37,821 nt of DNA from an uncultured Collinsella sp. Its GTDB lineage: Bacteria; Actinomycetota; Coriobacteriia; Coriobacteriales; Coriobacteriaceae. The notes beneath the pieces are model-generated. The model was given only the letters and a program-made list of their open reading frames with translations. It was not told the origin of the DNA and did no database searches. The DNA is taken from positions 1 to 37,821 of the forward strand of contig CAUGJE010000019.1 of assembly GCA_959599915.1 (NCBI GenBank). Reading direction: 5' to 3'. The position numbers and the translations under genes were made by a program. Positions 14,912 to 22,147 of the stretch are shown here, one piece after another; position 1 is the stretch's first letter; every line of letters starts with the position of its first letter.

Positions 14912-15741
14912 TAGAGCTCCTCCTCTGCTGCTGCGAGCTCGGCCATGGCCTGCTCAAACTGTTCATCGTTGGGCGCCTTGCCGTGCCAGCCCACCTGGTT
15001 TTCCATAAAGGAGACGCCCTTGCCCTTCACCGTCTCGGCGATGATAGCGACGGGCGCGCCGGTCACCTCGCGAGCCTCGGCGAAAGCCGCCTCAATCTGC
15101 GCCATGTCATTGCCATCGGCTAGCTCTATCACATGCCACTTAAAGGCGCGGAACTTGTCGGCAAGCGGCATAGCCGAGTTAACCTCATCGATGCTGCCGT
15201 CAATCTGCAAGCCGTTGTGGTCGACGACGGCAACAAGATTGTCGAGTGCATGGTTGCCGGCGAACATTGCCGCCTCCCACACCTGGCCTTCCTCGCACTC
15301 ACCGTCGCCCAACAGCGTGTAGACGCGGTAGCTGTCACCCCAGTGCTTTGCGGCGAGTGCCATTCCAACCGCGGCGGAGATACCCTGACCGAGCGATCCG
15401 GTAGACATGTCGACGCCCGGCGTGTCATTCATATTGGGATGGCCCTGCAGGCGGCTGCCGATATGACGGAGCGTCTCGAGCTCTTCGACGGGAAAATAGC
15501 CGCGATTTGCCAACACCGAATACAGGCCCGGCGCCGCGTGACCCTTGGAGAGCACAAAGCGGTCTCGATCGGCCTTGTGAGGGTCGGCAGGATCGATATT
15601 CATTTCCTCAAAGTACAGATATGTCATGATGTCGGCAGCACCGAGCGATCCACCCGGATGTCCCGACTTGGCCGCGTGCACCGCAGTCACGACACCCTTC
15701 CTGACCTCATTGGCGACCTTCGCCAGCTCCTGGTTGGTCAT
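14911..15741 (-). CDS. Transketolase, N-terminal (TPP-binding) subunit
   Basis: The 276-residue protein is the first half of the split transketolase. It contains HPGGSLGAADIM, DRFVLSKGHAAPGLYS, GSLGQGISAAVGMALAAKH and the thiamine-diphosphate/Mg motif GDGECEEGQVWEAAMFAG followed by VDHNGLQIDG. ATG 15741 follows AGAGGA; the upstream in-frame start at 15801 lacks a site. It follows the transaldolase gene by 63 bases and overlaps the C-terminal subunit gene (TAATG). Length fits the usual 270-280 residues of this subunit. Confidence 0.95.
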   Translation of the reverse strand: MTNQELAKVANEVRKGVVTAVHAAKSGHPGGSLGAADIMTYLYFEEMNIDPADPHKADRDRFVLSKGHAAPGLYSVLANRGYFPVEELETLRHIGSRLQGHPNMNDTPGVDMSTGSLGQGISAAVGMALAAKHWGDSYRVYTLLGDGECEEGQVWEAAMFAGNHALDNLVAVVDHNGLQIDGSIDEVNSAMPLADKFRAFKWHVIELADGNDMAQIEAAFAEAREVTGAPVAIIAETVKGKGVSFMENQVGWHGKAPNDEQFEQAMAELAAAEEEL

Positions 15742-15804
15742 ACGAATTCCTCTCTTGAGAACAACCCCGGCACCGGATGACGCGATGCCGGGGCAATCCA
15801 CTCG

Positions 15805-16488
15805 TTAAGCCTGAGCGACGACCTTCTGCCAGTCAGCCTCAAAAGAGGCAAGGCCCTGGTCGGTCAGCGGGTGATGCAGGCATTTCTTGAGAGCGGCCAT
15901 GGGGACGGTCGCGATATCGGCACCAAGAAGAGCCGCCTGGGTCACGTGGTTGGGCGTGCGGACCGAAGCGGTGATGATCTCGACGGTGTCGTCGACGTTC
16001 TTACCGGTCCAGTCATAGTTCTTGATGCAGGTCACGACATTGTCAAGCTGCGAGATGCCGTCCTCGGCGATGTCGTCAAAGCGACCGACAAACGGGCTGA
16101 TGTAGCGGGCACCGGCGTTGGCGGCCATAAGGGCCTGCGTCGGCGAGAAGACAAGCGTCATGTTGACGCGCACGCCTGCATCGGCCAGGGCGCGGCAAGC
16201 TGCAAGGCCGGCCTCGCACACGGGAAGCTTAACCACGATGTTGGGAGCCAAGGCGGCAAGACGCTTGCCCTCCTCGATCATGCCCTCGGCCGTGGTGGCG
16301 GTAGACTCGGCAGACACGGGCAGACCCTCGCAGAGCTCGGCAATCTTGAGCATATGGGGCTCAAAGTCGGCGAGCTTACCGCCGGTCTTGGCGTACAGGG
16401 ACGGATTGGTGGTAACACCGGCCAGGCAGCCCCAGCTCTTGGCCTCGGCGATCTCGTCAAGGTTGGCGGTATCGATAAAGAACTTCAT
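15805..16488 (-). CDS. Transaldolase / fructose-6-phosphate aldolase (TalC/FSA family)
   Basis: The 227-residue TIM barrel belongs to the small transaldolase subgroup. MKFFIDTANLDEI at the start, GVTTNPSL near 24-31 and the Schiff-base Lys87 in NIVVKLP are the family marks. Members either transfer dihydroxyacetone units or directly cleave fructose-6-phosphate; which applies cannot be read with confidence. Start 16488 follows AAGGAG with a 10-base spacing; an in-frame ATG nine codons upstream would add residues the family lacks. It lies in the operon between the GatZ-like gene and the transketolase genes, with a strong terminator-like hairpin just upstream (16520-16555), so its expression may be stepped down relative to the first two genes. 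Confidence 0.93.
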   Translation of the reverse strand: MKFFIDTANLDEIAEAKSWGCLAGVTTNPSLYAKTGGKLADFEPHMLKIAELCEGLPVSAESTATTAEGMIEEGKRLAALAPNIVVKLPVCEAGLAACRALADAGVRVNMTLVFSPTQALMAANAGARYISPFVGRFDDIAEDGISQLDNVVTCIKNYDWTGKNVDDTVEIITASVRTPNHVTQAALLGADIATVPMAALKKCLHHPLTDQGLASFEADWQKVVAQA

Positions 16489-16519
16489 GGTGCAAACTCC
16501 TTCGAAGGAATCCAAAACT

Positions 16520-16555
16520 CAAAAAATAGGACAAAGGGGAGTCCCTTTGTCCTAT
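16520..16555 (-). terminator. Intra-operon terminator-like hairpin upstream of the transaldolase gene
   Basis: A perfect 13-bp stem (16526-16538 with 16543-16555) has loop GAGT on the plus strand. On the minus strand it is followed by TTTTTTGAGTTTT. It would stop part of the transcription coming from the PTS IIBC and GatZ-like genes. Confidence 0.75.
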
Positions 16556-16558
16556 GTG

Positions 16559-16595
16559 CCGGGCCCGCAGCTGGGACATGCCCCGGACCCGGCGT
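16559..16595 (-). terminator. Second stem-loop downstream of the GatZ-like gene
   Basis: GCCGGGCCCG (from 16559) pairs with CCGGACCCGGC (to 16594) with one mismatch, around CAGCTGGGACATGCC. There is no T run. Together with 16520-16555 it makes a double hairpin in the 124-base spacer, possibly protecting the upstream mRNA. Confidence 0.5.
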
Positions 16596-16612
16596 CGTGT
16601 AAGAAAAGCTAC

Positions 16613-17881
16613 TTAGAGAGCCTTCTCGATGCGGCTCGTGACGCCCTTGAGGTTAAGACCGACGACGTACTGCTTAATCGGGCGCTTGATGTGCTCGATC
16701 ACAAAGCGCTTGCCGTCGATGTCCTGGGCAGCGAGGTTGCGGTAGAGCTTCTCGACCTGCTCCTTGACCTCGGGATCGTTGAACGCGTAGTGGCCAGAGA
16801 CATCCAGAATCTTCAGGCTGAGCTCTTCGTCGGCCAGGATGTCGTCAACCTGCAGGTTGACATCGTCACCGGTCATCCACTTGCGCCAGCGCTCGGTCTT
16901 GATAGCCTTGACCAGCAGCGTGTGATACAGGTCGGAGGGATCGTCGCACAGGCCGTTGTCGACCAGAATCTGCTCGGTAGCGCAAAGCTTGAGGTATGCG
17001 CGGGTCTCCTCGGTGCCGTACTGGGGAGCAACATTGGAGGCGGTCACGTGAGCCGGGATGTGCTCGAGCAGCGTCGCGTCATCCAGGTAGTCGGCGTTGT
17101 GCTCCTTCAGGCCCACGCCATAGCGCTTGGCCATGTCGGCAAGCTCGCGGGCGTTCTTGAAGTTATAATGACCGACCTGCTCGGTCCAGCGGGTGAGCGT
17201 ACCGGTCTGGCCGACGATAAAGGTGGGCATGGGGCAGCCGCGCTTCTCGAGCTCGGGCTGCAGCTGAGAAATGAACTCCTCGTACTTATCGGTGGAGGTC
17301 AGACCGCCATTGGTCTCCTCGGTACCGACCTCATAGGCGACCTCGGGCAGGTTATGCTCGCGACGGTACTGCTCAAGGTAGTCGATAAGATCGATCGTGC
17401 GGCGAAGCACCACGTCGAGCGGAATAACCTTGCCGATCTGATAGGGGTCCTTGGTGGGGTCGACCATCAGCAGGTCAAAGCCTGCCTCCATGTCGGCGAC
17501 GAAGGACTTGCGGGCGAGCTCCATGGCCTCGTCCTCGGGCAGGTGGGCGTTACGCTCCTCGTCGCGCTGCCACGGGCCGCCGTGATCGCGGCACAGGTAG
17601 TACGGGCCGGTGTAACCCACCTCGTCGGCAACCTTCTTGATGTCGGCGGCAAAGCGCGTCTGGTCCCAACCGTTGACGTAGCCGGCGCCCATCTCGTCCA
17701 TATCGACCTGGTTGCGGCTGGCGATAAACATGGGCGGGAAATCCTCGTCCTTGGCAAGCTCGAACACGGCCTGAATCAGGTTGGGGCTCATGGGACCAAT
17801 GCCGACCATGGTTGCGTGATCGCCGCTATCCTGCAGCTTGAGCATGCCCTGAACGGCCTGACGGATGGTGAGATTGGACAT
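16613..17881 (-). CDS. GatZ/KbaZ-like class II tagatose-bisphosphate aldolase family protein
   Basis: The 422-residue protein belongs to the GatZ/KbaZ family. In galactitol and N-acetylgalactosamine pathways these are the non-catalytic partner of GatY/KbaY aldolase. Conserved blocks seen are the N-terminal GIGPMSPNLIQAVFELAKDEDFPPMFIASRNQ, the YYLCRDHGGPW segment, DLLMVDPTKDP, YEVGTEETNGG and GLKEHNADYL. No GatY homologue occurs in the operon. Some stand-alone members have been assigned as tagatose-6-phosphate 4-epimerases, and that activity would link a tagatose-6-phosphate import product to fructose-6-phosphate; this is inference. ATG 17881 follows GGAGAAGGAG. It is the second gene of the operon, separated from PTS IIBC by a spacer with a pseudoknot-capable element. 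Confidence 0.88.
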   Translation of the reverse strand: MSNLTIRQAVQGMLKLQDSGDHATMVGIGPMSPNLIQAVFELAKDEDFPPMFIASRNQVDMDEMGAGYVNGWDQTRFAADIKKVADEVGYTGPYYLCRDHGGPWQRDEERNAHLPEDEAMELARKSFVADMEAGFDLLMVDPTKDPYQIGKVIPLDVVLRRTIDLIDYLEQYRREHNLPEVAYEVGTEETNGGLTSTDKYEEFISQLQPELEKRGCPMPTFIVGQTGTLTRWTEQVGHYNFKNARELADMAKRYGVGLKEHNADYLDDATLLEHIPAHVTASNVAPQYGTEETRAYLKLCATEQILVDNGLCDDPSDLYHTLLVKAIKTERWRKWMTGDDVNLQVDDILADEELSLKILDVSGHYAFNDPEVKEQVEKLYRNLAAQDIDGKRFVIEHIKRPIKQYVVGLNLKGVTSRIEKAL

Positions 17882-18025
17882 TTTGTTCTCCTTCTCCAGA
17901 GGATTTTTGACAAAAGTTCCCTGGGACCCAGATACGGGCCCTATCAGTGCGGATGGATTTTGTTGTGTAGGGGCGGTTGTGCGGAGTCAAATCCATCCCT
18001 CCGCACAACCGGAGTCCTTAAAGGT
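17882..18025 (-). other. Intercistronic leader of the GatZ-like gene
   Basis: The 144-base spacer holds the interleaved pairing element (17951-18010), a CTGGG/CCCAG mini-hairpin near 17921-17931 and the ribosome binding site of the GatZ-like gene. There is no coding content. Confidence 0.7.
17951..18010 (-). ncRNA. Pseudoknot-capable intercistronic RNA element
   Basis: Read on the minus strand, the RNA has a 12-bp stem, GGTTGTGCGGAG (18010-17999) with CTCCGCACAACC (17986-17975). Its 12-nt loop contains GGATGGATTT (17998-17989), which can pair perfectly with AAATCCATCC (17960-17951) further downstream. The two stems interleave, so the RNA can form an H-type pseudoknot or two exclusive hairpins. 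It starts 15 bases after the IIBC stop. No T run follows, so it is not a simple terminator. Confidence 0.7.
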
Positions 18026-19498
18026 TTACTTGGCCTGCTTATCGAGCGTGGGCTTCATGGCAATCAGGATTGCAGCGGCAACCACAGAGCCAATCACGAT
18101 GTCCAGGCAGAACAGCGCGACGTTGTTGGTAGCAAGGGCGACGATAAAGCCACCGTGCGGGACGTAGCAGTCGATACCCTGGAAGGCGGCGAGAGCAGCG
18201 CCCACGGCAGAGCCGATGCAGATGCCGGGAAGGGTGTGGCCGAGATCCTTGACCGCAAAGGGAATGGCGCCCTCGGTAATACCGATGCAGCCCATGAACA
18301 GTGCGGAGATGCCCATCTGACGGTCGGCGTCATCGAACTTGTTCTTGGCGATGAGCGCAGCGAGGCCACAGGCGATCGGGGGAACGGCGACGGCAACGCG
18401 GAACATACCGTTAGGACCATAGATACCGGATGCCATGATGGCCATGGTAAAGGTCGAGGCGGTCTTGTTGATGGGGCCACCCATGTCGAAGGCGGTCATA
18501 ACACCAATGACCAGACCAAGGACAACAGCGGAGCCGCCCTGCAGGCTGCCAAGCACGCTGGTAAGCCAGTCCATCACAAAGCCAAGCGGCGTGGCCAGGA
18601 TGTAGATATAGGCCATGCCCAGGACAAGCGAGGTCAGGATCGGGATGATCAGGATGGGCATGATGGTCTGGATGGTGTTGTTGACCTTCCAGGTCTTCAT
18701 CCAGCGGACAAAGTAGCCGCAGATGACCGCCATGATCATGGCGCCCAAGAAGCCCGTCGAAACGCTGTTGCCATTAGGGGTAACGACCGCGTTGTTGACC
18801 AGGTAGCCCAGGACAAAACCAGGGGCGAGCGCGGGCTTGCCGGCCATCGAGTAGGAGATGTATGCCGCAAGCACCGGAATCATCATAGAGATGCCGGCCA
18901 TACCGATGGTGTTAAGGCTCACCATCAACGGGTTCGTAACCTCCATGCCATTGGCGCCGGCGGTGCCGGATGCCAGCGAGAAGGCAAGGAACACGCCGCC
19001 GATAACAACAATGGGGATAAAATAGGAAACGCCGGTATTGAATGCATTGAGCAGCGTCTTGCCAGGATCGGCAAAGATGGACTGCTTGGACGCCGGTGTC
19101 GGGGCCTGCGGGGCAGCGGAGACGGCCTTCTTCTCTGCCTTGGCCTCGGCCTTGGGCGCGTCAACGGAGCCGCCCGTCGCCTTGATGATCTCAATAGCCT
19201 GGTCGATGATCTTTGCCGGATCGGCGATTACATCCGAGGTACCAACCTTCAGGAACTTGCCCTCGGCCATCTTCTGCTCAAAACGATCCTCATTCTCGAC
19301 ACCCACGTCGACGGACTCGAGCACCAGGTCGGCGGAATCAACGTCTTCCTGCGTCAGCTCGTTCTCGATACCCAGACCACCCTGAGCCTCGACTTTGCAC
19401 TCGATGCCACGAGCGGCGCATTCATCCTGAATCGCCTTCTGGGCCATATACGTGTGGGCAATACCCACGGTACAGGCGGCAACGCCTACGATCTTCAT
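18026..19498 (-). CDS. PTS fructose-family IIBC permease
   Basis: The 490-residue membrane permease imports and phosphorylates a sugar. The IIB domain (1-about 100) has the phosphorylatable Cys9 in VAACTVGIAHTYMAQ; the usual ACPTGIAHT has Pro where this one has Thr, which is uncommon. An Ala/Lys-rich linker (about 110-140) leads to the IIC domain (about 145-480) with about eight to ten membrane segments and the fructose-family blocks NTGVSYFIPIVVIGG, MTAFDMGGPINKTA and GITEGAIPFAVKD. Start 19498 follows AGAGGGAAGC; an in-frame extension to 19633 is not supported. It is the first gene of the operon and divergent from a LacI-type regulator 411 bases away. The sugar is unknown; a ketohexose would fit the downstream enzymes. 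Confidence 0.93.
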   Translation of the reverse strand: MKIVGVAACTVGIAHTYMAQKAIQDECAARGIECKVEAQGGLGIENELTQEDVDSADLVLESVDVGVENEDRFEQKMAEGKFLKVGTSDVIADPAKIIDQAIEIIKATGGSVDAPKAEAKAEKKAVSAAPQAPTPASKQSIFADPGKTLLNAFNTGVSYFIPIVVIGGVFLAFSLASGTAGANGMEVTNPLMVSLNTIGMAGISMMIPVLAAYISYSMAGKPALAPGFVLGYLVNNAVVTPNGNSVSTGFLGAMIMAVICGYFVRWMKTWKVNNTIQTIMPILIIPILTSLVLGMAYIYILATPLGFVMDWLTSVLGSLQGGSAVVLGLVIGVMTAFDMGGPINKTASTFTMAIMASGIYGPNGMFRVAVAVPPIACGLAALIAKNKFDDADRQMGISALFMGCIGITEGAIPFAVKDLGHTLPGICIGSAVGAALAAFQGIDCYVPHGGFIVALATNNVALFCLDIVIGSVVAAAILIAMKPTLDKQAK

Positions 19499-19909
19499 TG
19501 CTTCCCTCTTTTCATAGAGTTGCGTGCGCAAGACACCGTTTGCGGAGGCCTCCGGAGCATCCCCTGCCGTTTGGACTTGCTGTCTTTTCGACAAGACCAA
19601 TATAGGGTGCTGGCATTGATAAAACCAGCTCAATTCGGTAAACGCGCAGGTCAGGGCATTAGTTATGCGATTTAGTTATGCGTTTAACCAAAAATGAATC
19701 CTGCGTTTTTGATCTCTTTTTTAAAAGTCAAGAAGTATTTGGATTTCTCGGTAGACGGCAGGCTTGCATAGCCACCACGAATTTCGGACCCAACGGATAC
19801 GGTATTGTTGCATACTCATAAAGGGGCGAAAGGACAGGCAGAATCGTGTGCCCGCAACCCGAACGTGAACCACCGCGCCAAACAACGCAATTTGTCGGAA
19901 GGAGTCGCT
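19499..19909. other. Divergent control region of the PTS operon and its LacI regulator
   Basis: This 411-base spacer separates the operon from its likely regulator. It has a -10-like TATATT (minus strand, 19604-19599) about 100 bases ahead of the permease start and a direct repeat TTAGTTATGCG (19659-19682). The promoter of the LacI gene is probably between 19740 and 19830, but I could not fix it. No gene is seen. Confidence 0.55.
19659..19690. promoter_or_regulatory. Candidate LacI-regulator binding site
   Basis: TTAGTTATGCG occurs twice (19659-19669 and 19672-19682) with a 13-base period, followed by TTTAACC. A GGTAAACGC at about 19637-19645 is nearly the inverse of GCGTTTAACC, so an extended inverted pair flanks the repeats. 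The position between the divergent genes suits a repressor site. Confidence 0.4.
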
Positions 19910-20920
19910 GTGACCAAACAGCGCGTTACGATCGCAGACGTCGCCCGCGAGGCGGGGACTTCAACAGCCAGCGTCTCGTATTACCTCAACGACAAACGAG
20001 ACAAGCTCAGCGACAAAACACAGGCAAAGATCGCTCGCGTTATAAAAGAGCTGGGCTATGTCCCCAACGCCCAAGCGCAAACGCTCACCGGCAAACAGAC
20101 CCACGTCATCGCCATCATCATCTTGGACAATACCAACAAATGGGCGGGCCTCGTCCTCAACGGCATGGAGCAGGTCATGCTCCCCGCGGGCTACCAGACG
20201 GTCGTTTGCACCAGCAATTTCGACCCCGAGACCGAGCTCATGTATGTCGATAAGATGCTCTCGTTGGGCGTTGATGGCTTTATCATTCAGCCCACGGCCA
20301 ACTTCAAGGCCGTCCACGACCGTATCAAGCGCGCCGGCAAGCCCGTCGTCTTTTTTGACGCGGCCATCTACAGCCCAGGCACCAGCTGGATCAAGACCAA
20401 CCTCTATGACGGCGTGTACAATGCCACGCAGGCGCTTCTCGATGCCGGCTACGAGGACTTTTTCTCCATTGCCGCCAACATGACCGAAATGCGCACCCGC
20501 ATGGAGCGCTTTCAGGGATATGCCGAGGCGCTGGCCGCCAGCGGGCAAATCTACAAAGCCATTCCCATCGACCACAACAAGCCGTCGGTCAATGAGCTTA
20601 CCGAGTACTTTAAGTACAAGCTCAATCCCGCCAAGCGCACACTTATCTTCGTGCAAAATCAGTGGGCACTCCCCCGTGTCTACAAGGCGCTCCAGCCCAT
20701 GGCCCATCTACTTCCGCAGCAAATCGGCCTTTTGGGACTCAACTGCGAAGACTGGACCAACCTCACCACCCCGACCGTCTCCACGATCATCGAGCCCGTC
20801 GACCAGGAAGGCAGAGAGGCAGCCGAAATGCTCCTCGCGCTGCTCGACGGCGGCAGCACGCCCGGCGAGCAGCGCATTCTCGAATGCAAGCTCAATTGGC
20901 TCGGCTCCACCTCAATCTAG
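19910..20920 (+). CDS. LacI-family regulator of the PTS/transketolase operon
   Basis: The 336-residue repressor has a LacI helix-turn-helix (VTIADVAREAGTSTASVSYYL), the hinge ending LGYVPNAQAQTLTGKQTHVIAIII, and a sugar-binding-type effector domain (about 60-330). The start is GTG 19910, five bases after GGAAGGAG; upstream in-frame starts lack a site and would add non-LacI residues. It is divergent from the PTS operon, so by position it most likely senses that sugar or its phosphate. In the effector domain the usual TD..A segment is replaced by FVQNQWALPRVYKAL, so the ligand may be unusual. Confidence 0.92.
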   Translation: MTKQRVTIADVAREAGTSTASVSYYLNDKRDKLSDKTQAKIARVIKELGYVPNAQAQTLTGKQTHVIAIIILDNTNKWAGLVLNGMEQVMLPAGYQTVVCTSNFDPETELMYVDKMLSLGVDGFIIQPTANFKAVHDRIKRAGKPVVFFDAAIYSPGTSWIKTNLYDGVYNATQALLDAGYEDFFSIAANMTEMRTRMERFQGYAEALAASGQIYKAIPIDHNKPSVNELTEYFKYKLNPAKRTLIFVQNQWALPRVYKALQPMAHLLPQQIGLLGLNCEDWTNLTTPTVSTIIEPVDQEGREAAEMLLALLDGGSTPGEQRILECKLNWLGSTSI

Positions 20921-20936
20921 CTATAAGCCCAACATG

Positions 20937-20965
20937 GGGGCAAATGAATCAGTAGCGTTTGTCCC
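20937..20965. repeat. GGGACAAACG hairpin after the LacI gene
   Basis: GGGGCAAATG (20937-20946) can pair with CGTTTGTCCC (20956-20965) with two G-T pairs and a 9-nt loop. On the minus strand it begins GGGACAAACG, a head similar to the GGGACAG repeats elsewhere. It could serve as a weak terminator for the LacI gene. Confidence 0.45.
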
Positions 20966-21050
20966 AAATCTTGAGTATTTGTTCGGTGGAGCGGCCCCTG
21001 CCGGCTCCTGCTAGACTGGTAGATTCCCAACCGTCCCTCCAGGAGCCTCA

Positions 21051-22034
21051 ATGTCGCGCAAGTCCGCCTACAAGCAAGTACTTTCCATCGGCACCGCCGT
21101 GGTGCTGGGGTTTGCACTGTTTACGGGATCGCTTGACGGGGCGCCCAAGCTGCTGTCGCCGCAAAGCGATGAACAGGCGGCGGCTCTGGCCGAAAAACAA
21201 AGCGAGAGCCCCAGCCGCACCGACGACGAGGCAGACCTGGTCGCCCGGCTCGAATCGGGAACAGCGAGTTCCTCGGACTCTCAAAATAGCCAAGACTCTG
21301 GCGATGACTCCGACTCCGCCGCAACCGACACCGGCGACGGCGCTGCCGAGGACAGCTCCGCCACCCCCATCGACGAGGTCGAAAACCCCGACCTCGACCG
21401 CGCCCGCGGCGTATATCTCAGTAGCATTCCCGACTACGCCGGTAACCCCTACGTCGCCCTTCGCGCCGACGGCACGCATCCGCTCGGCACGCCGTCGTTC
21501 ACGCTCGATGAATACGAACGCGCCACCGAAGAAGGCTGCTTTAAGAAGTTCTCTAAACTCGACAGCTTGGGCCGCACTCGCAAGGCGCTCGCCTGCGTAG
21601 GCCCCGAGTCGCTCGGACAGGGAAAGCGCGGCGATATCTCGCGTATCCATCCTGCCGGTTGGCACCAGCAGCGCTACGACTTTATTCCAGGCCAGAGCCT
21701 CTACAACCGCTGCCATCTCATCGCCTGGTCGCTCTGCGGCGAAAACGCCAACCGTAAGAATCTCCTCACCGGCACGCGCTATCTCAACGAGACGGGCATG
21801 CTACCGTTTGAAGAGCAGATTCTCAACTATCTTCGCGATACGGGTAACCATGTGCTCTACCGCGTCACGCCCATGTACAACGAAGAGGAACTCGTCTGCC
21901 GCGGCATCCGCCTCGAGGCGCAATCGGTCGAGGATCACGGCAAGACGCTGTGCTTCCACGTGTACTGCTACAACCTGCAGCCGCATGTGCAGATCGACTA
22001 CACCACCGGCCGCAACCAGGCCTCGGGGGACTAG
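21051..22034 (+). CDS. Secreted or membrane-anchored DNA/RNA non-specific endonuclease
   Basis: The 327-residue protein has an N-terminal signal or anchor (YKQVLSIGTAVVLGFALFTG, about 7-26), a Ser/Asp/Glu-rich low-complexity spacer (about 37-108) and a C-terminal nuclease domain of the beta-beta-alpha-metal EndA/DNA-entry-nuclease type. The motif YNRCHLIAWSL (218-228) supplies the catalytic His222, and ENANRKNLLTGTRYLNETGM (231-250) the metal-binding Asn. Later blocks are HVLYRVTPMY and GKTLCFHVYCYNLQP. ATG 21051 follows AGGAG. It acts outside the membrane, either for nucleic-acid scavenging or DNA uptake. Monocistronic with its own terminator. Confidence 0.85.
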   Translation: MSRKSAYKQVLSIGTAVVLGFALFTGSLDGAPKLLSPQSDEQAAALAEKQSESPSRTDDEADLVARLESGTASSSDSQNSQDSGDDSDSAATDTGDGAAEDSSATPIDEVENPDLDRARGVYLSSIPDYAGNPYVALRADGTHPLGTPSFTLDEYERATEEGCFKKFSKLDSLGRTRKALACVGPESLGQGKRGDISRIHPAGWHQQRYDFIPGQSLYNRCHLIAWSLCGENANRKNLLTGTRYLNETGMLPFEEQILNYLRDTGNHVLYRVTPMYNEEELVCRGIRLEAQSVEDHGKTLCFHVYCYNLQPHVQIDYTTGRNQASGD

Positions 22035-22078
22035 CCTCTCAGCACGACAAGAACCGATTTGCAACCCCACCGGGGACC

Positions 22079-22114
22079 AAAAAGGGCCGCCCCGGTTACC
22101 CAGGGCGGCCTTTT
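22079..22114. terminator. Two-way terminator between the nuclease and EF-G-like genes
   Basis: AAAAAGGGCCGCCC pairs with GGGCGGCCTTTT (one bulged G) around CGGTTACCCA. It has a T run on the plus strand and five Ts on the minus strand, so it serves both convergent genes. Confidence 0.85.
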
Positions 22115-22147
22115 CGTCAGCACCTACATTGCAGGCAAAGCCCCACG

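Noticed and set aside
13490..14914. A plus-strand 474-codon frame opposite PTS IIA and transketolase
   Set aside because: Antisense shadow of two clear genes.
16118..19675. A plus-strand open frame of 1185 codons opposite the PTS operon
   Set aside because: Mirror of the strongly coding minus strand (GC-rich third positions); its translation is His/Gly/Arg-rich with no domain, and the minus-strand proteins are unmistakable.
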